From a virus, in the IMG/VR virus record IMGVR_UViG_3300021963_000245, positions 1 through 42,193 of that record: 42,193 nt of DNA, one strand, 5' to 3'. Positions 35,054 to 42,193 of the stretch are shown in pieces. Made by a program: the position numbers and the translations under genes. The first letter of the stretch is position 1. The number at the start of each line of letters is the position of its first letter. The notes beneath the pieces were generated by a model. It had not been told where the DNA came from. It did no database searches and saw nothing but the letters and a program-made list of their open reading frames with translations.

Positions 35054-37225
35054 TTAATTACTTTCAAGAGCGGCGACTTTTGCTTCTAATTGCTCAATCC
35101 GCTCCATTGCTTCCTGTAGTGCTTTGACTGCTTTCATGTAGAGGATCGAGTATTTCACCAACTTTGTGCTGGTCCCTGTTTCATTGCCTTGCTCATCTCG
35201 GTCATTGATCTCATCTACCAGTCCCGGCGAGATTTGCTCAATCTCCTGAGCAATAACACCCAACTGACGAGTGGAATCACCTATAAGGTTGAAGTTCCTA
35301 AATCTGATTGATTTAACATCACCCCACTGGCTTTGAGCATCAACGACGTTCTCCTTAAGCCTGGCGTCTGAGAGGCCGCCGTAAGTGCTTGTTCTTGATC
35401 CGTAGATTCCATCACCGCGTATAAAAGACTGCAATACAGTTGCTGAATCGGACGTGCCATAGAAGTTGTACCAACCTGAGCCTTGAGCACGAGTGGAATC
35501 CGATCCTATTACAGCATTCTCAGCACTACCACCGCGAACGCCCAAACGATAATCAGTATTTGGAGTGTATCCAATGCCTGTTGTTCCATTGTTTCCAATC
35601 GTCATCCGCGGCGTCGGATAAGCGCCGACCGTCCCGCTGTTGGTGGAGAAAACGATCCTGCCTGGCATTGCATTAGCGCCAGGGGTGCCGTCTACGAATG
35701 CTTGAATGCGAGCTGCTTGCTTAGCAGTAGCGGAACCGTCGTCTCCGTACCAGTCAATGTTGCCTAGTTCGTCTCCGCTTTGAACGATTGTCCCAACAGA
35801 GGATCCACGAGACTTCGTGAAAGGCAGGGAATAAGCAAACGCATTCCCCACGAAAGTGGAAATTGCTAATGAACCACCAACCACCTCTTGTTTGATTGAG
35901 CCGACACTGGTGAGCTGACTAGACGCACCAACCAAGAGCCTGCCGGAACCATCAAATCGCCCATACTCAGTGGTTCCTGCGGAGTCTTGAAAGACGTGAA
36001 TAGGTGAGCGATAAAGTGTGTATTGCGAATTGGTTGCCAAGAGAGCAAAGTTTTGCTGCCCCAGCAACTGCATGTTGAAGTAGTTATTAGTATTTGCACA
36101 GCTCACAATCGCATTATTAGCTGTTCCAGCACCGGAATAGCTATTTAATACTTGAAGAATGACACTCCCGTCAACTGAATCAACTACGTGCAGCTTGTAC
36201 GCCGGGCTCAGGGACCCGATACCGACATTGCCAGAGCCGAGTACGTTTAATCCCGTAGATCCGGCAGGGGAAAGCTGCAACCTTTCAGCTCCACCGTTAA
36301 CATTGTGATGGTATTGAATAGAGCCACGGATTGTGCTCGATTTAGAAAAGTATATGTTTGCACGCGAAGCATCGCCAACAGTGTTAATACGAATAGCAGT
36401 TTCAAGACTTCCTGAGAATGTAGAAGAAACAAGCAGTTCTGTATTTCCGCCGCTATTTAAATGAAACAATGCACTCGGACTGGTGGTCCCAACGCCAATC
36501 GAACCACTTGATGTAATGCGCAATCTTTCTTGCGGGAACGAACTGCCAAATGGTGTTGTCATGAACCGCAAGTTTGCTGCAGTTGTGCCGTTGGCAGGAA
36601 CAACCTCTCCGCTGCCTGTAGTGGAACCAGTCGCAGTAAAAACAGTGCCAACAGTATTAGAGGCAGCACCAACTAACGTAAAATTACTTGTGCCAACAGA
36701 GTAGATCTTATAGCTTGTACCTGCTACCATGTTTGGCGCAGTTATTCCACTTGCCTGATCGGTAGTGGAAACAATAGCAGCACCAGGCGTGAAGCCAAAG
36801 CCATCATCGCCAGAGAAAACAATCTTGCCAATTGTTTGGTTATTTGCTAAATAAATAAAGTTAGTAGGATCTGGCGATCTAGACTTTGTGAAGCTAAGTA
36901 AACTTCCACCTGAATCAAACCCAAATTCAAAGCTAGCTAAATTAAATACAGTCTCACCAGTTCTCGCTGACTGAAATTGAACAGTCTTAGACGTGTTTGT
37001 ATGGTCCTTGGCAAAGAATGCAGCAACAGTACCTTGATTGATCCTACCGTTTGCATCAATAAATAATTTGCCAACAGAGTTTGTTGCTATTGCAACAGTA
37101 TTTGTTGTAGATAGATAAAGCCCATTTGAAGGCACAGTATTCCCAGTGGGAATAAAGGACTGAGCAGAAGTACTGCCAGGAATAACAATGCCGGCGGCAA
37201 TAAGTTCTGCTCGTGTCAGAGCCAT
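35054..37225 (-). CDS. Tail fibre/spike with S74 chaperone domain
   Basis: 723 residues. N-terminal part Thr/Ser/Gly/Asn-rich, with repeated beta-segments (RLQLSPAGSTGLNVLGSGNV, GIGSLSPAYKLHV). C-terminal intramolecular chaperone (about 620-723): GLSDARLKENVVDA, the S74 Ser start, then FRNFNLIGDSTRQLGVIAQE, and a closing coiled coil (EAMERIEQLEAKVAALE). Such domains fold trimeric fibres and then cut themselves off. It binds the host surface. Asn/Thr low complexity implies rapid evolution. Confidence 0.85.
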   Translation of the reverse strand: MALTRAELIAAGIVIPGSTSAQSFIPTGNTVPSNGLYLSTTNTVAIATNSVGKLFIDANGRINQGTVAAFFAKDHTNTSKTVQFQSARTGETVFNLASFEFGFDSGGSLLSFTKSRSPDPTNFIYLANNQTIGKIVFSGDDGFGFTPGAAIVSTTDQASGITAPNMVAGTSYKIYSVGTSNFTLVGAASNTVGTVFTATGSTTGSGEVVPANGTTAANLRFMTTPFGSSFPQERLRITSSGSIGVGTTSPSALFHLNSGGNTELLVSSTFSGSLETAIRINTVGDASRANIYFSKSSTIRGSIQYHHNVNGGAERLQLSPAGSTGLNVLGSGNVGIGSLSPAYKLHVVDSVDGSVILQVLNSYSGAGTANNAIVSCANTNNYFNMQLLGQQNFALLATNSQYTLYRSPIHVFQDSAGTTEYGRFDGSGRLLVGASSQLTSVGSIKQEVVGGSLAISTFVGNAFAYSLPFTKSRGSSVGTIVQSGDELGNIDWYGDDGSATAKQAARIQAFVDGTPGANAMPGRIVFSTNSGTVGAYPTPRMTIGNNGTTGIGYTPNTDYRLGVRGGSAENAVIGSDSTRAQGSGWYNFYGTSDSATVLQSFIRGDGIYGSRTSTYGGLSDARLKENVVDAQSQWGDVKSIRFRNFNLIGDSTRQLGVIAQEIEQISPGLVDEINDRDEQGNETGTSTKLVKYSILYMKAVKALQEAMERIEQLEAKVAALESN

Positions 37226-37259
37226 TGTATAAACCGATAATTCGTGTTAGTTTTCCACT

Positions 37260-37284
37260 AAAAAACCCGTCGCTTGACGGGTTT
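37260..37284 (-). terminator. Rho-independent terminator
   Basis: AAACCCGTC, loop GCTT, GACGGGTTT (+ strand), with a run of six T on the minus strand after the stem. It terminates the leftward fibre gene at 37296. Confidence 0.88.
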
Positions 37285-37295
37285 GTTTGATTGAA

Positions 37296-40200
37296 TTACC
37301 TAACGAGCCATTCCTCCACGGTATTACTGATGTCTCGCATCTTAATCCATCGAGAACCAGTAACCTGACCTTTCCTCATTCTGAGTTTGCCCATTAAGCC
37401 AACCGCATCCCATTCAATTCTATTTTCTCTGTCTACGTACTCTAATTCAGGATCAAAGGCTGGATTTAACTTCTTACGTGTCAAGCGATTACCATTGTCG
37501 TCATGTGTGATTGTTACAGCATCATCAGGAATGACAATACCTTCAGGTACTTCTGTTGAAATATAACTATGTTTTTTTTCTTTGTAAATCTTGAGGTCTG
37601 AATCTGATTCACCTTGCCCGGCGGCAGGGCTTATGTCCTCAATCATTTCAGTCCACTCAATGATATCGTAATTTTCACGAATAAAATCACCAAAATCATC
37701 TTTCAAATATTTTTCAGCCCATGAAAATGGCGCAGAATCGCCAACGACAGAAGGTCTAGCGGAGATAATTCCAATAGGCTCTTCCCCTTCTTCCGCCATG
37801 CGAATTTTACTCCCTTCAAGTACAACAGAAAATCCTCTCCTATCTTCAACCTGCGCATTACCATCGATCCATTCAAAATATTCCGCATAATCAGCACCAA
37901 CAGTGTAAGCCCCATCCCCAGAAGTGGCTCCATCGCCTCTTACTTTAAATTCAAGATCGCTACTACTGTAATAACCAACGAAGTACCATGTGCTATTTTG
38001 GGGTGTGTTAACAGATATTATTTCTGCAGTGCTTGTATAACCAGCGTTACGAACTGTGTTATAAAGCATTACATTATTTTGATCTTGATTGAATTCGTGG
38101 TAAGTACCGTCTATCCATGTGAAAGTATCGTTACTTGTCGCCTTTAAATACCCTTGACCAGTAATTACAACTCTTTGTACTCGCCTGTCTTGGGTTGTTG
38201 ATCCTAAGTTTGTCGTAGCAAAAGAAAGATTTACTTTACCATCTGTAGTGTGGACGCTAAACACATGAGCGCCAGCATACTCAAAATTATTTCTAAAGTC
38301 AATAAAATTTACTGCAAGTTCTGTGCTAATATTTCTATTATTTTGTAGTGTGATTCCTTGATACTCTCCTCCGTAGTTACCAGTCTTTGTATAGCCAATA
38401 ATGTCCAGTTTCGCGGATGGAGTTGGCGTGCCAATTCCAACGCTGCCATTGAAATAATTCGGGGCATTGCCTTCGGCATAAAAATTCCTTCTAAAAAATC
38501 CGGTTTCTGTATTAATATTAGAGTAATAACCTGCGGTAAAATTATTACCAGATACGATGTTATCACACCAAAAACCAGTATGATTTAGGATTGTGCATCC
38601 AGTAGGCTTCGGCATCGTGCCAGAGGCACGATAGTGCAGCACTGCTCCAACTGTTTTATTGGCTTGCCAAACTGGATAGGTTAAGAAGTAATTATTATCG
38701 CCGGGTACATCTGGCGAACCAAAATGTACAACACCGCTAGAGCTAGCATCATTTCCTGTTATCTTTCTGCCGATTCTGATTCCTTCGTTATCTACTGTTC
38801 CACCGTTAATACCAATACAGCCATTTTGCTTTACCTCAACTTGTTGACCGGTAAATGCCATAGTTAAATAAAAGCGTTCACCAGTTTGCATCTCCATCCT
38901 TGTCGGAACATATCCAGTTCCATCAACAGGTGTGCTATTGCAAATTCCGGAAATAGACAGATTGGTATTGACTACATTATTTGCTTGAGATGTTGCCTGC
39001 CAAAGCAGAGTACCCAGCGCATCTCCTATTACAACCTTATTGTCTCCTCTTGTTTTTCTAAAAATATAATAAGGACCACTTGAATGGTCGCCGCCTGAGT
39101 GCATTACCAACTGCGGAGCAAAGTTGCCAGTTCTATAAATAGTAGAAGCATCTACATCATTGCGAAGATATCGATTATCTGCAATGCTTGCGTAATTCCC
39201 AGAATCTAATATAGTTCGCCAGCTTTGCCAGGTGTTGTTCTGTTTTCCTCTGACTGCAATTTGACCCGTGCGGTAATCTCCAAAAATTTGGTGAACCCAT
39301 TGATTGCTATAGGCTTGAGCATATAAGGCACCGTCAGTCTGATCAAATAGGCTTACTGAATTAACATAGCCAATTCCATTATTGGTTAAACTATCAGCGC
39401 CATTGATAGGACTACTTGAACTACTATTAGTAAATCCGCTGAGGCTACTTGCTGTCGTAGCGGTTACTGAATTGCCTGTAATATTGATGCTCCAGTTGCC
39501 AGACGCATTGGCACCTGTTGTACTAGGAGCTCCAACAGTGTTATACGAAACAGTAACTGCAGAACTGCCATTGAAAGCAGTACCGCTAGGGTTTCCGGCT
39601 CCGCCATTATTAAAAGTAAGAGAATTTGTAGTATTTCTTGTATCACTTAATCTTGCATCATTACCTTGGCAGAACGTGTTGGCACCACTTCCAAAGCTAC
39701 CTGTAGTTAATACGCCGTTAGTTGTCGTAATGATCGGTAAGTTAGCGGCGCTTCCAATCGCACCAGCATTTGTGATATTGCCATGCACATGCGTACTTGT
39801 TGCTGCATCTGTAATTCCATATCCAGCCAAGGTTGAAGGCTTGTCAGTGATTGAGCTAAACGCAGGAGTAATTGTGACTGCATTGCCGATACCAGTAATT
39901 CTGCCTTTAGCATCGACTGTAAACGGCCTTACACTTGTGCTAGAATTATTATAGGTACCTACGGCTACTCCACTGTTCGCTAATGTAACAACGCCAGCAT
40001 TGCTGATTGTTACATCCCCACTGATGGCAGTTGGTGTGGCGACATTCGCTCCATTGCCAAGTAAGACATATCCGGAAGTCAGGCTTGCTAACTTGCTATA
40101 AGAAATTGCTGCCGATGTTGAAATATTTGCATTCGAAATAGTATTATTTGCAATAATAGTACCTGTAACTGTACCCGTGTCTTCAACTGTAATCAAATCT

Positions 40201-40685
40201 GCGATACTAGCAGACGCATATATCCCGCCAAGAGTGCCAAAAAAGTTAGTGTTAAGAATTGGTGCTTCACTGAAAACAATGTCAGCGCCGGCAACGGTAT
40301 TTGAAGTTATATAAAATCCGTCAAAAGTTTCGGGAGAACCTAGATTTGGCTTCTGGATAACACCGCCAAGGCTGATTATTAAGCTGAGGCTATTTAAAAT
40401 TGAAGGAACATTGCCAGACGTATCACGAATCTGAAATCTAGTCTCAACTCCATTAAAAACCGCTGGACTGCCGGAACCGTCTTTGTTGTATAGGGTGATA
40501 CCTTTTGCGTTCGTTACGCTACCACCGGAGCCAAGTTCGACAATAGACTCAGTGCCATCATTTTTTTTGATATACGCTTTGCCATCAAATGTATTGATAG
40601 CAATCTCGCCGAGTGGCAATTGAGCTGCAGTCGGAACCTTACCCGCAATCGCAGAGCGCTTGTGCTTTACAGGAATGATGGCCAT
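37296..40685 (-). CDS. Long tail fibre with G2-type self-cleaving end
   Basis: 1129 residues. The N-terminus (KHKRSAIAGKVPTAAQLPLG, then EIAINTFDGKAYIKKNDG) is the usual virion-attachment start of T4-like cyanophage fibres. The middle is Gly/Ser/Thr/Asn-rich beta-structure. The end (about 900-1129) has YTVGADYAEYFEWIDGNAQV, RRGFSVVLEGSKIRMAEEGE and PIGIISARPSVVGDSAPFSW, typical of the peptidase G2 intramolecular chaperone. It likely trimerises, then cleaves off its chaperone. The start lies 62 nt after the preceding stop. Confidence 0.82.
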   Translation of the reverse strand: MAIIPVKHKRSAIAGKVPTAAQLPLGEIAINTFDGKAYIKKNDGTESIVELGSGGSVTNAKGITLYNKDGSGSPAVFNGVETRFQIRDTSGNVPSILNSLSLIISLGGVIQKPNLGSPETFDGFYITSNTVAGADIVFSEAPILNTNFFGTLGGIYASASIADLITVEDTGTVTGTIIANNTISNANISTSAAISYSKLASLTSGYVLLGNGANVATPTAISGDVTISNAGVVTLANSGVAVGTYNNSSTSVRPFTVDAKGRITGIGNAVTITPAFSSITDKPSTLAGYGITDAATSTHVHGNITNAGAIGSAANLPIITTTNGVLTTGSFGSGANTFCQGNDARLSDTRNTTNSLTFNNGGAGNPSGTAFNGSSAVTVSYNTVGAPSTTGANASGNWSINITGNSVTATTASSLSGFTNSSSSSPINGADSLTNNGIGYVNSVSLFDQTDGALYAQAYSNQWVHQIFGDYRTGQIAVRGKQNNTWQSWRTILDSGNYASIADNRYLRNDVDASTIYRTGNFAPQLVMHSGGDHSSGPYYIFRKTRGDNKVVIGDALGTLLWQATSQANNVVNTNLSISGICNSTPVDGTGYVPTRMEMQTGERFYLTMAFTGQQVEVKQNGCIGINGGTVDNEGIRIGRKITGNDASSSGVVHFGSPDVPGDNNYFLTYPVWQANKTVGAVLHYRASGTMPKPTGCTILNHTGFWCDNIVSGNNFTAGYYSNINTETGFFRRNFYAEGNAPNYFNGSVGIGTPTPSAKLDIIGYTKTGNYGGEYQGITLQNNRNISTELAVNFIDFRNNFEYAGAHVFSVHTTDGKVNLSFATTNLGSTTQDRRVQRVVITGQGYLKATSNDTFTWIDGTYHEFNQDQNNVMLYNTVRNAGYTSTAEIISVNTPQNSTWYFVGYYSSSDLEFKVRGDGATSGDGAYTVGADYAEYFEWIDGNAQVEDRRGFSVVLEGSKIRMAEEGEEPIGIISARPSVVGDSAPFSWAEKYLKDDFGDFIRENYDIIEWTEMIEDISPAAGQGESDSDLKIYKEKKHSYISTEVPEGIVIPDDAVTITHDDNGNRLTRKKLNPAFDPELEYVDRENRIEWDAVGLMGKLRMRKGQVTGSRWIKMRDISNTVEEWLVR

Positions 40686-40747
40686 TTGGCGGAACAGTAG
40701 CGGCTATATAGCCAGGACAACCGTTATCTAACGGCCTCCTAGGTTGC

Positions 40748-42193
40748 CTAGAAAGTTCCGCCGTCGATCTCTGTTTCCCAGGAAACAGTATCGTTAGTTG
40801 CATTATAATATAGAAACTTGTTAGCTGTGCCACCACCATCTAAAGCAGTTAACGTATCAAGAGTATTTGCCACCAGGACAGAACCTTTAGCCGCAGAGGT
40901 GATTCCCGTGCCGCCGTCAGCAACAGCGAGCGTTCCAGTAATACTTGTAGCACCTAAATCAAGAGCAAGCTCCGTGTTCTCAATAACAAGACCGCCATTT
41001 GCCTTTAAATCAAGAGAGAATGTGGTTGCTGTTAAATCCAGGCCATCGCCAGCACTATAAGTCGTATCTACAACAGTTTCAGTTCCTGTTGTATATCCAG
41101 TGACATGGCCAAATGTATCAAATGTTAGCCCAGATACGTAAGTTCTTGCGGTTGCAGCTAAGTTATCCGCATTAGAAGTATCAGAGTGAGAAAATGTTGT
41201 CCCGACCAGGGTAAGGCCAGTACCGGCAGTGTATGTGGTATCTGTCGAGCTGATGGTAATAGAACCATCGCCATTTTGAACTAAAACGTTCGTGCCTGCA
41301 GTTAGTGTTGTTTTCGCAAGCGAACCATCATTTTTGCCAATTAAAATTTGACCGTTCGTGTATGCACTCTGACCAGTTCCGCCATAACTAGTCGCAATAA
41401 CGGTGCCATTCCATACACCTGTAGTAATCGTTCCAACCGACGTTAGCGAGCTACTTGTAACACTAGATCCGAGCGCTGTTGCCGTTAAAACAGAAGTTCC
41501 AGCGATCTTATAATCTTTTCCAGAAGCAATGTCGATATTCTCGCTAAATGTCCAAGAACTTGTAGAATTTAGCCATGTAATTGTTTTTGAAGTCGCGCCG
41601 AGGAGCGTAATGCCGCCGCCGTCTGCCGTCGTATTAGTCGGAGTCGTAACTGTTCCAAGTTGAATATTTTTATCTTCAACAACAATTGTTTCAGTATTTA
41701 TGGTTACAGTGTCGCCGGAAACTGTTAAATTCCCTCCAATATTTAAATCGCCACCAATTCCGACACCGCCAGTGACAACTAAAGCACCGGTCGTGCTAGA
41801 TGTTGAACTTGTTGCGCTAGTGGTCTTAAGTGTTCCACTAGTTTCAATGTTTGCGGTTACTCCAGTCCTAGTGTTAGTAGCGTGTAGATATTGGAGATGA
41901 TCATCATCCCCAAGACCACTTAAAATGCCGTGATCACTTCCAAGCGCCTGGCCTACGCTGGCTGCCTGTAACTGTCTGATATCAATAACAGCGCGAAGTC
42001 TTGCCTTGGGAGTATTTGCGTAACTATTGCACTCAAAAACTAGCTTATATAATGGCCTGAATTCTACGGAAGGGAAATCAGTAAGCGTTAAATCAGAGAA
42101 TGCTACACCTTCTGCATCCCCAATGTTTGTATACTGATTTTGACCGAGTACGGCAATGACAGGAGCATTTAAGTTATGGGTCGCGCAAATAAA
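40748..42193 (-). CDS. Tail-fibre-like structural protein, 5' end outside window
   Basis: An uninterrupted frame of 481 codons from the right edge to TAG at 40748; the start lies beyond the window. It begins, as seen, with FICATHNLNAPVIAVLGQNQ and contains the segments RAVIDIRQLQAASVGQALGS, DHGILSGLGDDDHLQYLHA and ALVVTGGVGIGGDLNIGGN. The rest is a series of Thr/Gly/Ser repeats such as SYGGTGQSAYTNGQILIGKN. The end is NATNDTVSWETEIDGGTF. The DHGILSGLGDDDHLQYL motif is a common phage fibre joint. Its role may be neck whisker or proximal fibre. Confidence 0.82.
   Translation of the reverse strand, partial: FICATHNLNAPVIAVLGQNQYTNIGDAEGVAFSDLTLTDFPSVEFRPLYKLVFECNSYANTPKARLRAVIDIRQLQAASVGQALGSDHGILSGLGDDDHLQYLHATNTRTGVTANIETSGTLKTTSATSSTSSTTGALVVTGGVGIGGDLNIGGNLTVSGDTVTINTETIVVEDKNIQLGTVTTPTNTTADGGGITLLGATSKTITWLNSTSSWTFSENIDIASGKDYKIAGTSVLTATALGSSVTSSSLTSVGTITTGVWNGTVIATSYGGTGQSAYTNGQILIGKNDGSLAKTTLTAGTNVLVQNGDGSITISSTDTTYTAGTGLTLVGTTFSHSDTSNADNLAATARTYVSGLTFDTFGHVTGYTTGTETVVDTTYSAGDGLDLTATTFSLDLKANGGLVIENTELALDLGATSITGTLAVADGGTGITSAAKGSVLVANTLDTLTALDGGGTANKFLYYNATNDTVSWETEIDGGTF

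Noticed and set aside
39382-39954. Plus frame of 190 codons opposite the long fibre gene
   Set aside because: Leu/Val/Pro-rich translation is the expected antisense shadow of Thr/Ser/Asn/Gly-rich fibre repeats.

Overview
The window is the interior of a tailed double-stranded DNA phage genome. It holds both terminase subunits, a portal protein, tail fibres, a two-domain endolysin, a replication and recombination set, a nucleotide-metabolism set and four tRNA genes in about 42 kb, with no bacterial housekeeping genes. The host is probably a cyanobacterium. This is an inference from the B12-dependent (class II, monomeric) ribonucleotide reductase, ThyX and several small proteins of kinds I associate with cyanophages. 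No photosynthesis gene is present to confirm it. Major capsid and tail-tube genes are not in the window, and the right edge cuts a tail-fibre-like gene, so the genome is incomplete here.

Layout. 1-1022 is a gene-free, structured segment (AT-rich palindromes, G-rich hairpin). It ends in two 21-bp repeats at 1023-1067. 1125-3610 (+) is an operon of small accessory genes that ends at facing terminators. 3685-5196 (-) holds small genes and a cut-down SPFH-type membrane protein. 5226-8352 (+) holds small basic proteins, one of them interrupted at its 3' end by an HNH endonuclease gene, then membrane proteins and tRNA-Thr. 8469-11376 (-) holds small genes, a PD-(D/E)XK protein, a secreted RlpA-like protein and an NrdR-like zinc ribbon. 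11439-11771 (+) is a second HNH gene. 11772-28836 (-) is the long leftward block. In transcription order it runs from recombinase, sigma factor, SSB, RusA, exonuclease, ThyX, TerS, TerL, a second sigma factor and primase to class II RNR, Dcd, portal and three tRNAs. 28890-32417 (+) is a replication initiator with iterons inside its 5' end, a DnaB-like helicase and small genes. 32368-42193 (-) is lysis genes followed by three large fibre genes.

How it fits together. Initiator, helicase and primase would form the replisome core. The Sak3-type annealing protein, exonuclease, SSB and RusA form a recombination set. RNR, Dcd and ThyX supply dNTPs. Two phage sigma factors could switch host RNA polymerase between gene classes. 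The tRNAs decode TTA, ATA, AGA/AGG and ACA, codons that look common in these AT-leaning genes.

The most unusual signal is a set of iteron-like repeats. Four direct copies with a 22-23 bp period lie within the first codons of the initiator gene, beside an AT-rich stretch. Two copies in the opposite orientation end the gene-free left segment 28 kb away. This recalls the phage lambda O gene and origin and suggests a replication origin with a second, distant binding site. Several genes also have inverted repeats exactly at their start codons (1125, ssb, endolysin), and a sigma-factor promoter appears to be nested in the loop of a terminator.
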